Part shown: piece by piece, positions 11,276 to 23,024 of the stretch
Layout: each line of letters opens with the position of its first letter
Position numbering within the stretch: position 1 is the stretch's first letter
Made by a program: the position numbers and the translations under genes
Notes under the pieces: model-generated
The model's database searches: none
The model's input: the letters and a program-made list of their open reading frames with translations, nothing else
Told to the model about the DNA's origin: nothing
From: Eucommia ulmoides
Taxonomy: Eukaryota > Streptophyta > Magnoliopsida > Garryales > Eucommiaceae
NCBI GenBank assembly: GCA_016647705.1
Contig: CM028335.1
Location: 4,645,501 to 4,709,500 of the forward strand
Length of the DNA stretch: 64,000 bases
Reading direction: 5' to 3'

Positions 11276-12886
11276 TGTGTTGATTGTTTATATATTTATT
11301 TATTTTGAAAAAAATGATATATGTGATCATGACAGTCGATTGGTTTCATCGGTCCTGGAGTGTCGTTGCTGTGTTTGAACTATGCTAAAACCCCGACGAT
11401 CGCGTCTGTATTCATCACAATAGCGCTTAGCTTCAGTTCTTTCAGCCAAGCCGGTTTTCTTTTAAATATGCAGGTAAAATTTAGAAAAATAAATTGATAT
11501 TAATTTTACGTACTGTTTCATAAGCCCTTTTAAGTACTTTTGAAAGACAAATTCAAACATATTTTGATGAAAAAATATATTTTCTTAAAAATAAAAACAA
11601 AATATCAACAACATGTTTGATAATGCAGAGATAATGTCTTAGAATTATCACTATAAATGATTTCTAAACTTAAAAAAACATTCATAGATGGTACATTAGG
11701 TCCGTTTGGTAACCCATCCCATCCCAGAAATTCCCATTCCATTCCCAGATTTTTGAAAATTCTGTTTGGGAATAGCGTTTGGTAATTTTTGTTTCTGTTT
11801 TCATTTCATTTCCATTTGAGAATTGTGTTCATTTTTTTCTTAAGAAATGAGAAAAAAAAAAAAGTTATTTCTCATTATTCCCATTTTATTCCCAAAACCC
11901 ATGGTCACTATTCACCTACCGGCCGACCACCGTCCACCGACCGTCGCCGGCCACCGCCCGCCACCGCCGCCGGTCATCTCCGGCGACCGTCGCCGGTCAC
12001 CGTCCGGCCGGAAATTTTCCGGCCACTTCCGACAGTCGCCGGCGACGGCGCCATTGTCTTCCGGCCGGCGTCGCCGGCGCCACCGCCGTCCGGTCATCGC
12101 CGGCGCCACCCCATCCAGTCTTGCCGGCGGGGGCACCGCCGGCGGCCGTTGCCGGAGTACCGCCGGCCGGCCGGTGACGGCGCCACCGCCGTCAGGCCAA
12201 AACAGAAAAGAAAAAAAAAAAAAAAAAAAAAAAAAAAAGATTTTAGGATAAAATCGTTACCAAACACAATTTCCTTCCCAAAACAAAAAAAAAATTATCG
12301 TTACCAAACGAAATTCTACTCCCAAAAAAAAAACAAAATTCTCATCCCATTCCCACCCCACTGCTAGAATGAAAACAGAAACGATTACCAAATGCCACCT
12401 TAATATTTATCTATCTCTTAGCATAAAAATTAAAAGAATAACAAAAACAAAAATTATTTTTTACTTTTCGAAAAAAGTACATGCAATTTTTTTTTTTAAA
12501 GTACGTAAAAATACGTTATCAAACGATGGCTTAGTAAAATTGTTTATTTTCTCTCGATATTTGATTTGGCTTTTGTTGTTGCTGGAACAGGATATTGCAC
12601 CTCAGTATGCAGGTTTTCTCCATGGTATGCATCTCGAGTTTTATATAATTTGTTTTAACATAATGATATAATTAGAATTAAAATGATAAAAATAATTTTT
12701 TTTTAACGATAAACAGGTATTTCAAATTCTGCTGGAACATTAGCAGCTATTGTCAGTACAATCGGAACAGGATACTTCGTACAGTGGTTGGGATCTTTTC
12801 AAGCGTTTTTAACAGTCACCGCTGTTCTATATTTTGCTTCAGCTGTGTTTTGGAACCTCTTTGCTACTGGAGAGCGAGTATTTTAG
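6859..12886 (+). CDS. PHT4;5: Plastid PHT4-type anion/phosphate transporter (PHT4;5-like), 8 exons
   Basis: Exons 6859-7320, 8770-8996, 9491-9839, 10666-10710, 10815-10961, 11336-11473, 12591-12624 and 12717-12886 join in frame through GT-AG sites to 523 codons plus TAG. Residues 1 to about 105 are basic and Ser/Gly-rich with a Gly run, as in a plastid transit peptide. An MFS domain follows, starting at PERFKVVALMACVMCLCNAD. It includes the loop motif GGALVDKYGGKRV, then RAFFGLAEGV, LLSKLPTWAIIVANITNNWG, NMQDIAPQYAGFLHG and the C-terminal TGERVF. These match the PHT4 (SLC17-like) family, best the PHT4;5/ANTR6 branch as I recall it. The expected role is phosphate or organic-anion transport across a plastid membrane; substrate is not shown by sequence. 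The first in-frame ATG is 6859. Introns 2, 5 and 6 carry repeats. No frameshift or premature stop is seen. Confidence 0.93.
7321..8769 (+). other. Intron 1 of the PHT4-like gene
   Basis: 1449-bp non-coding intron between two well-matched coding ends. It starts with a (CT)n tract at about 7328-7360. The piece at about 7530-7640 (CACACAATATGTGAGACTAA, later GATTCGAATCC) resembles 35355-35445, suggesting a dispersed short repeat. GATTCGAATCC is close to a tRNA-type B box, but no SINE ends are clear. Confidence 0.7.
9030..9240. repeat. Possible short transposon in intron 2
   Basis: A GC-rich patch inside an AT-rich intron. It runs from GTTCATGGTCGGGCTCGG (about 9036) to CATGGCCCGCCCGACCTTG (about 9211), which reads in reverse as CAAGGTCGGGCGGGCCATG, a partial inverted repeat. 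Repeated GGCTTTAAACA(G/A)TAGC occurs inside. The element class is not identified. Confidence 0.35.
11029..11205. repeat. Palindromic AT-rich repeat, family P, copy 1 (intron 5)
   Basis: The outer arms are inverted copies: GAAATTAAAATTTTAGCCCG on the left, and CGGGTTAAAATTTTAATTTTTTG on the right. The centre has ACTGTAAC and CAGTAATTTTGAA blocks. Related copies lie at about 25950-26165, 27575-27815, 27965-28215 and 56040-56325. Confidence 0.5.
11230..11274. repeat. (TA)n microsatellite in intron 5
   Basis: About 45 bp of uninterrupted TA dinucleotides, 61 bp before exon 6. Confidence 0.95.
11699..12399. mobile_element. GC-cored MITE (family G), copy 1, in intron 6 of the transporter
   Basis: A TTA duplication flanks the element (11696-11698 and 12400-12402). 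The left end is GGTCCGTTTGGTAACCC; the reversed right end is GGTGGCATTTGGTAATCG. The outer parts are AT-rich with CCCATTCCATTCCCA motifs; the core at about 11925-12195 is extremely GC-rich, built of CCGCCGG and its complement. An A-run follows at about 12210-12238. The element at 44834-45881 has the same ends, core and A-run. Proline/arginine-rich open frames in the core are composition artefacts. It lies wholly between exons 6 and 7. The TWA target and ends fit PIF/Harbinger. Confidence 0.8.
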
Positions 12887-13122
12887 GCGTATAATTTTAG
12901 CCCATTAAAAATTAGTCAAGATTAAAGAAAAATCATAATGGAAAAAACAGAAAATAGAAGAAGTGCACATGCATTCAATTGAAGGTTTAGACATTTAATG
13001 TTCTTCATGCATAGTATATTATTTTATTTGTTTCAATTTTTTGTGGTGTGTTCTAGTGAAATATATTTTTGCGTTTGTGTCATTTAGGGTGTGAGTAAAA
13101 TATTTGAAGCAGATATTGAATT
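12887..13122. other. 3' flank of the PHT4-like gene
   Basis: Probable 3' UTR and short spacer up to the copia insertion at 13128. A clear polyadenylation signal was not assigned. Confidence 0.4.
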
Positions 13123-13127
13123 TGGAG

Positions 13128-13286
13128 TGTTAATGTATTATATGGGATTGGCTCATGTGACCCATTCGGAAAAAATCATAGTCTCTACTTTTCCTATAAA
13201 TATATGTATATATCGTTGTATTCTTGTATCTTTTTTGTATAATATCAATACATGTTCATGTTTCCCTTTTCTCAATTATCTAATTA
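13128..13286 (+). repeat. 5' LTR of copia A
   Basis: Starts TGTTAATGTATTATATGGG, carries a TATAAA at 13195-13200, and ends just before TGGTCTCAAGAGC, which resembles the initiator-Met tRNA primer site with small changes. It is the same length as the 3' LTR, with scattered substitutions. Confidence 0.9.
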
Positions 13287-13939
13287 TGGTCTCAAGAGCA
13301 AGTCTTTCCTAAATCTATTCTCCCTAAAATTTTCGTAACCCTAAAGCCTCTGTCACTGCCTTTCTTATTCTCCCGAGACTTTCGTTGCTATTGTAGATTT
13401 CATTTTTGCTCTGGTATCAACAATCACCACACCACCGTCTTCGTTTTACAAAGACGAACACAACGCCACCAACATCACCGCCACTGGACCCTAGACGCAC
13501 CCTCATTTTACCTCAAACAGTCTATAGTACCACCATACTTCGTTGTTTCGGATTTTGGATTCTACTGCCTCAACTAGGGCTCCAAATTCGTCTCACAATA
13601 TACCATCAGAACTGTCTCGACAAGACGAATCCAACGAAGCAAAAATCAGCCCTGTACTATACCTCACGCGCCCACACGCACGAAACAAATCAGCTTGTGT
13701 TTCTTCATGTGAGATCCACGCGCCACCGCTACCTTTCAACAATTTTGGATGCCACGTCAGCCCTAATCTCTGCCAAGTAAGCGCCTATTCAGCATCAACG
13801 TCAGCAACACGCCATCCCCACGTCAGCATCATTGGGGTATTTTTTACCACGTCATCAACATGTGTCCGCCACGTCATCATTGACCGTTGCCACGACATCG
13901 TTGACTTCTTACCACATCTCCGTTGACCGCCACGCCAGC
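13287..13939 (+). pseudogene. Copia A leader and gag remnant
   Basis: The region between primer site and first solo LTR, where gag should lie. Open frames overlap here (13406-13780, 13543-13926), but none shows a motif I can name, such as a zinc knuckle. The 3' part is rich in CCACGTCA repeats. The gag assignment is by position only. Confidence 0.5.
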
Positions 13940-16679
13940 TGTAAGACCTAAATCATAGCATGTACGTCATTAATAGTTACATTTTAGAGCATCAGGAAAT
14001 TGGGGGAAAAATTTGTTAATTAAAAATCCAAATAAAAAGTTTAGGGATCAAATTGAAAATTTTGAAAATATTAATTTTAGAACTTAAAATTTCAAATTGA
14101 CTTTTAACCTTATAATTAAAAGTTTTAGGGGTGAAATTGAAAATTTTAGAAAAAAAATTTAAAGCTGAATTTGAGAAAAATTAAGAATTTAAAGAAGTTG
14201 GGGGAGAAAAGGGTAATTAATTAAAGATTTTTTTAAACACATACATGTACCCACATGTTTGTTCATCCTGTGCATGTGTGCACGACGAGCATCGGCCGGA
14301 GCAAGGAAACGAAAGTGGCAACGTGGCAAGCTAAGATCAAAACGTTCTCCACTAAAATCATGCAAGATATATATAGGATCATGCAAGAGAAATTAATCAA
14401 GAAAATCTCAAACCCATTTTAGAGAAATTCTAGAGAGAGAGGGGGGGAAACGGAAGGGGGTTCTTGGTGGTGTCTCCTCCGGTGATGGTGGGGAGAATTA
14501 GCGTGCATGTGTGTGGGGTAGTTTGAGTGTGTTCCGCTCTCCGTTCGTCGACTACTCTCTGGTGATCGTAGGATGGATTCATCGTTGCCATTCGGTTTGG
14601 TGCGGGATCGACGGTCGTGGAGCGAGATCGTTAACCCTGTAAAAACATTGTCGTTCGTCATCGCCGATTTGGTACCTAATTGTGTATTTATTCTTGGTGA
14701 GTGTATGCATGCATGGATGTTGCGATTTTGGTCGGTAAAGTTTCGGCGGTGTGTGCTCTGTTTTGTTTGCTGACAGTATGTGGGTGTGATCAAATCGTGT
14801 GTGTGTGTGTGTGTCGCCGGTCAGGTCGCATGCATGTGTGTGTGTGTGAGCGCCGTGTGTGTATACGCTGTTCAGTCACTGTCTGTGGGTCTGTGTTGGT
14901 CCGGCAGTGAGAGTGCGTTCAAAGGAAGTCGCCGCGCGTGTGTCGTCGACGGTGACTGGGTGTGGTTGTACGTCCGGCGAATGTGTGTGTAGTGTGTGTG
15001 TGGTGTTGACGGTCAGACCTGCTGTGAATGGAGGTGGGTTGTCCGCCAGCAGAGGCTATAAGTGTGTGTGAGAGTTAGAGAGAGAGAGAGCGTCGCCGGC
15101 GGTCCGGCTGAAAAAAAAAAAAAAAAAAATAGAGAGAGAGAAAAAGGAAAATTTCACTTTTAACCCCAACAAAAATTTAAACTCATTTCGCTACCCGTGA
15201 ACGATTCGGAGCGGATAATATTTTCATTAAATATTATTTTCAATTAAATTAAATTCTAGCATACAAATTTGGTAACCGTGGGGACCGTTGTATTACTAAA
15301 TTTTTATGTAGACAATTTTAACAAAATAAAAAAATTAAACCGAATAATAATTTTACATAATAAAATGAGGGGAATGGGAAATTACGAAACTTAGGGCTTG
15401 CATTTGCACGAGTAGGTTATTTTTTTCTCTATAATATTAATTTAGGCCCTATCACAAATAGGTTCACATTTATCGGAGGATCAGTAGCGGATAGTCGGTG
15501 GAGCTTTTGAGAGCGAATTATCAAGTGAGTGTACTATCTTCTTGCCAAACTATTTATATATATATATATATATATATATGATGAAAAATGGTTGTAGTTA
15601 AATTAAATTATTTCAAAATGATATGGATCAAACAGGTTTCTGGTTGAGTTGAGAAAATAGATTTTCAATGAATTGTGTTGATTTTGAAAGAAAATTGAAA
15701 ATAGTTTTTCGCTGAAATTTGGTGGTTTTAAAAGAGAGTGAAAAATACCTGGTTTTCTAAAAATAAAGGGTGGAAAAATAGTTTTTGGTGAAATCAGACG
15801 TTTTTTTAAAAAAAAAATAAGAAATATGATCTTGGATTAAAAATCAGTTTTGGAAATAGAGGGTGATGTTTGAGATTTGACGATGTTGATTAGACGATGT
15901 TATTGATTTGTGATTTGATGATGACGTTATTGATTTGACGATACTATAGTATTTATCTGCTTCGGCAGAGTGATGACATTGATTTGACGATGTTATTGAT
16001 TGGACGATGTCATAGTATTTATCTGTTTTGGTAGAGTGAGGTTATCTGCTTTGACGGAGTGATGTTATCCGCTTCGGCGGAGTGATGTTTATCTGCTTCG
16101 GCAGAGTGATGTTAAATATTTATATTGCGCAGTGATTATCTGCTTCGGCGGAGTGATGGGTATTCGTAGGAAGGCATATCCTACGAATGGTACGGTACCG
16201 TTGCAAACTCCCGATCGTGAGGTTAAAACGATCACTATGCCTAGCCAGTGTGTGTTGTAGTGGAGTGGTGTTTGAGATGTGATGTTTTACTTATATTGGG
16301 TGATATATTATTTATTATGTTGATTGGTATTATTTTACTAGATGAGTTTAAATGGAACTTATATTTATTGGTTTATTTTTACTGTTTATATTATGGAGAA
16401 TTTTACTAGTTACGTGTTGTTTCTATACTTACGCTTAATCCATTTAGATGTTGTAGAATAAATTATTATTATAAAAATATTTTTACTAAGAAGACAGTAT
16501 ACTCGCAGGTGCATTAACTAGGCATCCGTCCCCTATTGGCAATAGGTTGAATCCGAATGTGCGATAGGGAAAGAGTATCTTGGGAGTGCTACTAGAGGTG
16601 AACACTGAGAGGTTTAGATGTTATGTATCTTTATCGTTACGATACTTTTTGTAGGGACTGATGTTTCCCGAATTTGAGA

Positions 16680-16722
<43 letters not shown>

Positions 16723-16836
16723 TGTGATACATCTGTATGCATGTATATGGTTGTTTCTGGTGTTTGTGATTTTGGTGAGGTTGTGTCGATGTCACACCGG
16801 TCCCACGGTGATGGGTGTCCGGGGTGGGGTTTGACA
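13940..16836 (+). mobile_element. Solo LTR 1 (family S), 2897 bp, inside copia A
   Basis: Starts TGTAAGACCTAAATC and ends GGGGTGGGGTTTGACA. A perfect 5-bp target duplication CCAGC flanks it (13935-13939 and 16837-16841). No coding, primer site or polypurine tract lies inside, so it is a solo LTR. It contains GT-rich and (GA)n tracts near 14800-15085, an A-run at 15111-15129, (TA)n tracts at about 15557-15580 and 16681-16719, and a degenerate minisatellite at about 15955-16160 (ATCTGCTTCGGCGGAGTGATG). Open frames at 14573-15071 are low-complexity. Landmarks such as CCCGATCGTGAGGTTAAAAC (about 16212) recur inverted in solo LTR 2. Confidence 0.88.
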
Positions 16837-16841
16837 CCAGC

Positions 16842-17426
16842 GCCCAGTCATCCATCCCCTGCCACGTCACCAATTTTTGTGAAATAATCTTCTTCGGATC
16901 GATTCAGGCCTTTTTTTTATCGATTTTCTGCAAACTTGAACCAAAGAGGGTTCGGATCTTACTTCTACTATTGTCACCATGTCTATTACAGATTTGGCCT
17001 CATTCCTCTTTCATGCCTTCTCCAAAAATGGTAATGGTACAAACATTTCTCCTGCTCTCTCACTTACTACAAGTAAATCTTCTTGGTTCTTTGATTCTGC
17101 CTGTTGTAATCACATGACATCTTATCTCAATATTTTTTCAACCAAACTTTCATCGATGAATATCCTTAATATTTATACCGTTGATGGTTCTCAAATGCCT
17201 GTTACCCATACCGGTCAGGTTTTTACTTCCTATCTTTCTATTCCTGACACATATTTGATTCCAAAACTCACCTAAAATCTCTTGTTTCTTGGGCAACTTT
17301 GTGAATTAGGATTTGAAGTTATATTTTCTAAAAATGGTTGTCGTGTGCAAGATCCTCGGATAGAAGAAACTCTTGGAACTGGTCGTAAGATTGAATGCCT
17401 ATTTGAACTTACCAGTTTGCACCTTC
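16842..17426 (+). pseudogene. Copia A gag-end/protease remnant between the solo LTRs
   Basis: The stretch SSWFFDSACCNHMTSYL corresponds to the copia aspartic protease, where the usual active-site triad DSG has become DSA. It is followed by IYTVDGSQMPVTHTGQV and, after a stop near 17275, by FLGQLCELGFEVIFSKNGC, the usual approach to GAG-pre-integrase. Stops and the flanking insertions inactivate it. Confidence 0.8.
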
Positions 17427-19951
17427 TGTCACGACCCGTCCCGGACACCTGTCATCCCAGGACCAGCGTGACGGCAATATGACATCACCTATTACATTTA
17501 TATCTTCTTATACATTACAAATTTCCAATAAATGTTCTATACAATTTTAACATACAACATATGCATAATCTTTCACTATCTTATTGTTCCTCTCTGACAG
17601 TTCAACTCAAATTATTCCCAGATGACTTCACCTAATGCTAGTAAGGGACCGTCTCCTAAAGGATTCACCTGCGAGTGTACTGCCTTCTTAGTAAAAACCA
17701 TTTTTAACATAACAACAATACATTTTAAATAATACAACATTTAAATGGATCAAGCGTAAATAAATATAAACACCACATAGAGTTAGTAAAATCTCCAGTA
17801 TCAAATAAGCAAGGAAAGTAAAGTAGTATAATTCAGTTTTCAAACACCAAATCAATAATAAGTCACCCAATATATATATAAAACACCCCAACTCAAACAT
17901 ACATCTCAATCCCATACCCATCGGCTAAGCCATAGTGATCGTTTTAACCTCACGATCGGGAGTTGCAACGGTACCGTAACCATCCATAGGATATGCCTTC
18001 CTAGCGGACCTAACTGCGCAGATCACCGCCAATCGGACGTCTCCGGAGGCCAATAATATAAACCACCATGATAAATATCCATCTGTAGGACCACCCTCCA
18101 AACAGACCATAATATGAATCACTACCTGCCGGACCACCCTCCGGATAGGACATCATAAACTATGGTATAGTCAATTCAATAATATCATTACTAAATCATA
18201 AATAATTATCCATCTGCCGGACCACCCTCCGGACATACCATAATATAGACCACCACTTCATTAATATCGTCAAAATCACCAACGTCCACCTCTTTTTAAC
18301 AAACCAACTTTTACATCCGAAAATTATATTTCTAACTTTTTGGTTGAAAACCGTCTAATTTTAACACAACCATTTTCCCCCATCTCTATTTTTATGGAAA
18401 CCAAATATTTTTTGTCCTCTTTTAAAACCACCAAATTCAACAAAACTCATTTTTTCAACTTTCTTTTAAAACCACCATATTTTAACTAAAATACATTTTC
18501 GCCAACTCACCCAAAATCCAACGATAATTTCCCAAAAAGATCGTTTTACCAACTCACTCCAAAAACCTACTTGATCCGTATTATTTTGAAATCATCTAAT
18601 TTAAATACAATCATTTTCCATCATATATACATATAGAATAATTTGGCAAGAAGACAGTACACTTATCTGACATCCGCTTTCGTAAACTTTAACCGACTAT
18701 CCCCTATCCGAACTCCGGTGCCTGTGAACCTAACGGTGACAGAGCCTAAATTAATATTTTTGTATAAACCAAACTAATCACGCCATGAAATCCTATTTTC
18801 CTTAATTTCCTAATTTCCATCTTTTATTACAAAATATAACTATTCAACTAGTATCGCTTTGTTACGGTTTACTATTTATAAACTTTGTTCTTATAAACAA
18901 TCTCAGGATTTATTATTTTCATTTTATTATTCTAAGGTTAGAAAACTAAATTTAGAATTCACAGAGTAAATTAGAAAGGTTACCCGTTCCTAACCGATCG
19001 TGTATTTCCCTAAAATTCCATGTATTTCTGATTCTGCTCCCCACAGCCTAAGCGATGTCCCACAGCCTAGGCGAACGAGTGTTTGTTTCTCCATTTCCCT
19101 CAACTGCACTCTGCATTTTCACCGCCTGGGCGAAAATACACCGCTTAGGCGGTAATCGTCTTCCTCCTCCTGCTCTGTTTTGAGATCTCAGCCACCTCTC
19201 TTCGTCTCTTCTCACCATAAGCTCACACCCACACAATACAGCACACCCAAACCTCACAACTACACTCCCACAGCATATACAACACACACATCATAAACAA
19301 AACACACACACGAACAATATTAGACACACACACAACCCCTATAGCACACCACCGTCGGACCCAACTCCGACCGAATTTACCACACACACATACACACCTT
19401 GTTTCCACGCATACACTACAAATGAGCAGACACACACCCACACTTAAACGAATCAGGCACCGCCATCACCGGAACAGTTGGGCAAAACACTAACCACACT
19501 CACACAGAGGCATAATAGCCCACATACACACCTGACGAACACGAGAACCCGCCACCGACGGCCGAACCCAAACCTTCGACTATCCACACTTCCTCCGGCT
19601 CTCTCTCTCTCTTTCTCTCTCACCTTCTCGATCCTTCTCCCCTCAGTATATATATATATATATATATTGAAAAGTGAATTATCAATGGCCGGCCATGTGG
19701 CCTCTCTCTCCTCCCTACAATTTTACCAACTCCCTCTCTCTTTCTATATATATATAATTTACACTACACCTCCTTTATTTTTAGTTAGGATAATAATTAA
19801 ACCCTTCTTAAAATTTAAAAGTTTATGAAAAAATTCAATTTAACCCCTAAAATTTTAATTCACAATTAATATCGTAGTCCACCCCGATATTTTCAAAATA
19901 TTTTTAAAACGCGACTTAAATTATTCGTATGTTTAAAATCGGGGCATTACA
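17427..19951 (-). mobile_element. Solo LTR 2 (family S), 2525 bp, inverted, inside copia A
   Basis: On the minus strand it starts TGTAATGCCCCGATTTTAAAC and ends GGACGGGTCGTGACA. A perfect 5-bp target duplication CCTTC flanks it (17422-17426 and 19952-19956). Landmarks match solo LTR 1 in reverse, for example TTTTAACCTCACGATCGGGA near 17941. It carries its own degenerate repeat (TGCCGGACCACCCTCCGGA) at about 18065-18235, CA-rich tracts near 19220-19440, and (TA)n near 19650. There is no coding. The copies differ in length and have drifted, so they are probably separate insertions of different subfamilies. Confidence 0.88.
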
Positions 19952-19956
19952 CCTTC

Positions 19957-22860
19957 CATTTCCAACTCCACCACCACCACAACCATATGTCCCTTCATCA
20001 ACCTATATAACCTCGCCACCATCGCCAGTATCATCTTCCTCATCCTTATCTCCACAACCACCAGTCTTTCTCTCACTATCCTAAATTTGGTATGCTCGTT
20101 TAGGCCACACTTCATCTAGCCAACTCAAATCGCTTATCTCTAGCGATCAGTTATGTTCAGTTCAGCACGAGTCCTTTAAATGTATCCATTGCCAACTTGC
20201 GAAACAATCAGCTCTACTTTTCAAAGAGAGTCAATCTATTTTTCTTGCACCCTTTAATCTAATTCATTCTGATATTTGGGGGTCTTCTCCTCATGCCTCG
20301 ATGGGTGGTTGTTGTTACTTTGTTATCTTTGTGAATGACTACTCTTGATATACATGATTGTTTCTTATAAAACATCGATCCAAACTATTCCAAATATATC
20401 CTGAGTTTTCTACTATAGTTCAAACTCAATTTTCTAGAAATATCAAAGTTTTCCGCTCAGATAATGCAATGAAATACAAGGATCGTGTTTTTCTTAACCT
20501 GTTTCGCAAAAATGGCACGCTCACCCATCGCTCGTGTCCTAGTACATCCCAACAAAATGGACAAGCCAAACGCAAACATAGACATATTCTTGACATAGTT
20601 CGTGCTCTCCTTATTTCTTCATCATGTCCTGAGTATTTTTGAGATGATGCTGCCTTCACAGCCGTCTACACAATAAACCGCGTCCATTCCGCTACAATCC
20701 GAAACCAGTATCCATTTGAGTGTCTTTTTGATAAACCTCCCTATTACTTTAAACTCAAAGTCTTTGGTTACGCTTGTTTTGTTCTTCTCAAACCACATGA
20801 ACACAACAAACTGAAACCAAAGGCTCGTCTATGTTGTTTTATTGGATATGGCACTGAACATAAAGGGTATCGGTGTTGAGATCCCATTTCTAAAACCCTT
20901 CATATCTCGCGACATGTCATTTTTTTTGGAATATCAAATATTTTCTTCCTTACGGTCATTCGACATGTCGACCTTTTCCAACTCTAAATTCTTTACTAAT
21001 CCATCCATTGAGTTATTTCCAGATAATACAGTTTCAGGTACTGTTGAGTCCACTCCAGCACCACCTGTTGAGCCCAGCCCTGCACCTTATCTTGAGTACA
21101 GCCCAGAACCACCAACTGAACTCACTCGAGAACCACCAGCTGATCTCACCTTTCCAACTCTAGCGACCATACCTGAAACTTCTCCTGTGGCCGATAATCC
21201 TGTACTGCCTTCCTTTGAGACCCACGGCCCAGATCACCCCCACCGCTCTACTAGGGTAACTCATCCTCTATATTACTTTTCTGATTTTCATTGTTTTTCC
21301 ACTATACTTCATCTTCATGAGTCTTAATCTTGTAAGGAGGCTAGTACTAATCCTCTTTGGTAGAAAGTAATGGACGAAGAACTTCAGGCCCTCAACAAAA
21401 CTCATATCTAGGATATTGTTGATCTGCCCCCTAGAAAAACTCCTAATTAGTACAAATGGGTGTTTAAGATCAAGACACTTTCTGATAGCTCTGTTGAACG
21501 ATATAAAACCCGACTTGTTGCCAAGGGATTTGCTCAGGAATATGGCATTGACTATGAATAGACATTTGCTCCAGTGGCGAGACTAACATCTGTCCATACA
21601 CTTCTTGTTGTCGCCACTATTCGAAAATGGATTCTCTTTCATATGGATGTAAAAAATGCATTTCTCAATGGCGATCTTCTTGAGGAAGTCTATATGCATA
21701 CCCCTCTCGGCCTGGCTGTCTCTCAAAATAAAGTTTAGCATCTTCGTTGCGCCCTATATGGTTTGAAACAAGCTATACGTGTCTGGTTTGCTAAATTCAG
21801 CACTACTATTCATCAGTTTTGGTTCACACCTAGTGCTCATAATTCGACTCTGTTTATTCTTCATACTACCAACGGTATCATCATTTTTTTACTGTATGTG
21901 GATGATATGGTTATTACTGGAGATGATCTACGTGGTATTTCTGAACTCAAAAAATTTCTCAGTGGTTAATTCGAGATGAAAGATCTCGGCGTGCTCACCT
22001 ATTTTCTTGGCCTCGAAGTCTCATCTCGTTCTGATGGATATTTTCTCTGTCATGCCAAATATGCCTCGGATCTCATTTTCAAGGCTGGGATCACTAACTC
22101 AAACACTGCCACTACTCATCTCGAGCCGAATGTCAGACTTACCCCATTTGATGATTCACTTCTTTAGGATACCACTCTATATCGCTAATTGGTTGGAAGT
22201 CTTGTATATCTTACTCTCACTCGCCGTAACATGGTCTATACCGTTCATCAGGTCAACTAGTTTTTGTCCACTCCTCAGACCACCCATTACTCAATTGTTC
22301 TTCGCATTCTTCGGTATGTTGATGGTACTTTATTTCATGGGATTCATTTCTCAACTCAATCTACTCCCGTCTTACAAACTTATTCTGATGTCGATTGGGC
22401 TGGAGACCCCACCGACAAATGTTCAATCACTGTTACTGTTTCTTTTTGAGCTATTCTCTCATTTCCTAGCGTAGTAAAAAATAAACTGCGGTTGCTCGCT
22501 CCCGTACTGAAGTTGAATATTATGCCATAGCTGATGCAACTCAAGAACTTCTCTGGCTTCGATGGCTACTCGCAGACATGGGCATCTCTTCTCCTGCTGA
22601 CACTACTCTACACTATGACAACAAGAGTGCTATTCAGATTGCTCACAATGATGTATTCCACTAGCGTACAAAACACATCGAAACTAATTGTCACTTCATC
22701 TGTCATCACATTCTCCAGAATACGATTTGTCTATAATTCGTCAGTTCATCTGATCAGATAACAAACATTTTCACTAAGACTCATCCATCTGGACGCTTTC
22801 ACTCTCTGGTTTCCAAACTCAAGTTCACTTTTCACTAACCGCCTTGAGTTTGAGGAGGGA
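19957..22860 (+). pseudogene. Copia A pol remnant: integrase, reverse transcriptase, RNase H
   Basis: The GAG-pre-integrase block IWYARLGHTSSSQLKSLIS lies at about 20083-20140. The integrase core follows with FRSDNAMKYKDRVF and the QQNGQAKRKHR block. The RT block includes [20 protein letters not shown] (about 21500), HMDVKNAFLNGDL (about 21640) and the catalytic YVDDMVITGDD (about 21895). RNase H is marked by YSDVDWAGDP (about 22380). In-frame stops at about 20347, 20641, 20877, 21560 and 21968, plus frameshifts, prevent translation. The polypurine tract lies just before 22861. The order integrase-RT-RNase H is diagnostic for Ty1/copia. Confidence 0.92.
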
Positions 22861-23019
22861 TATTAATGTATTATATGGGCTTGGCCTACATGGCCCATTA
22901 GGGCAAAACTTTAGCCCCCACTTCCCCTATAAATATGTGTATATATTTTTGTATTCTCGTATCTCATTTGCATAATATCAATACATGTTCATGTTTCTCT
23001 CTTCTCAATTATCTTAACA
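22861..23019 (+). repeat. 3' LTR of copia A
   Basis: Starts TATTAATGTATTATATGGGC (the initial TG has become TA), carries CCTATAAATATGTGTATATA and ends ATTATCTTAACA. It aligns along its whole length with the 5' LTR. Confidence 0.9.
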
Positions 23020-23024
23020 TAGAG

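Larger units (their letters stand above)
13128..23019 (+). mobile_element. Full-length but dead Ty1/copia element (copia A), split by two solo LTRs
   Basis: Two 159-bp LTRs bound the element (13128-13286 and 22861-23019). A near-perfect target duplication flanks it: TGGAG at 13123-13127 and TAGAG at 23020-23024. A primer-site-like TGGTCTCAAGAGC follows the 5' LTR, and a polypurine tract GAGGAGGGA precedes the 3' LTR. Removing the two inserted solo LTRs leaves about 4.5 kb, normal for copia. Gag, protease, integrase, reverse transcriptase and RNase H remnants follow in copia order, all broken by stops. It lies about 240 bp downstream of the transporter stop codon. Confidence 0.92.

Noticed and set aside
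11789..12367. Long proline/arginine-rich ORFs on both strands in intron 6
   Set aside because: They come from the CCGCCGG core and flanks of a MITE and occur in several frames at once. The matching frames at 45362-45854 have the same cause.
14419..15071. Overlapping ORFs with GT-rich, Cys/Val-rich products
   Set aside because: Low-complexity tracts inside solo LTR 1; no domain and conflicting frames on both strands.
15955..16160. Repeat array in solo LTR 1 as an independent satellite
   Set aside because: It is confined to the LTR interior, and the inverted copy carries its own repeat in the corresponding region, so it is part of the LTR family.
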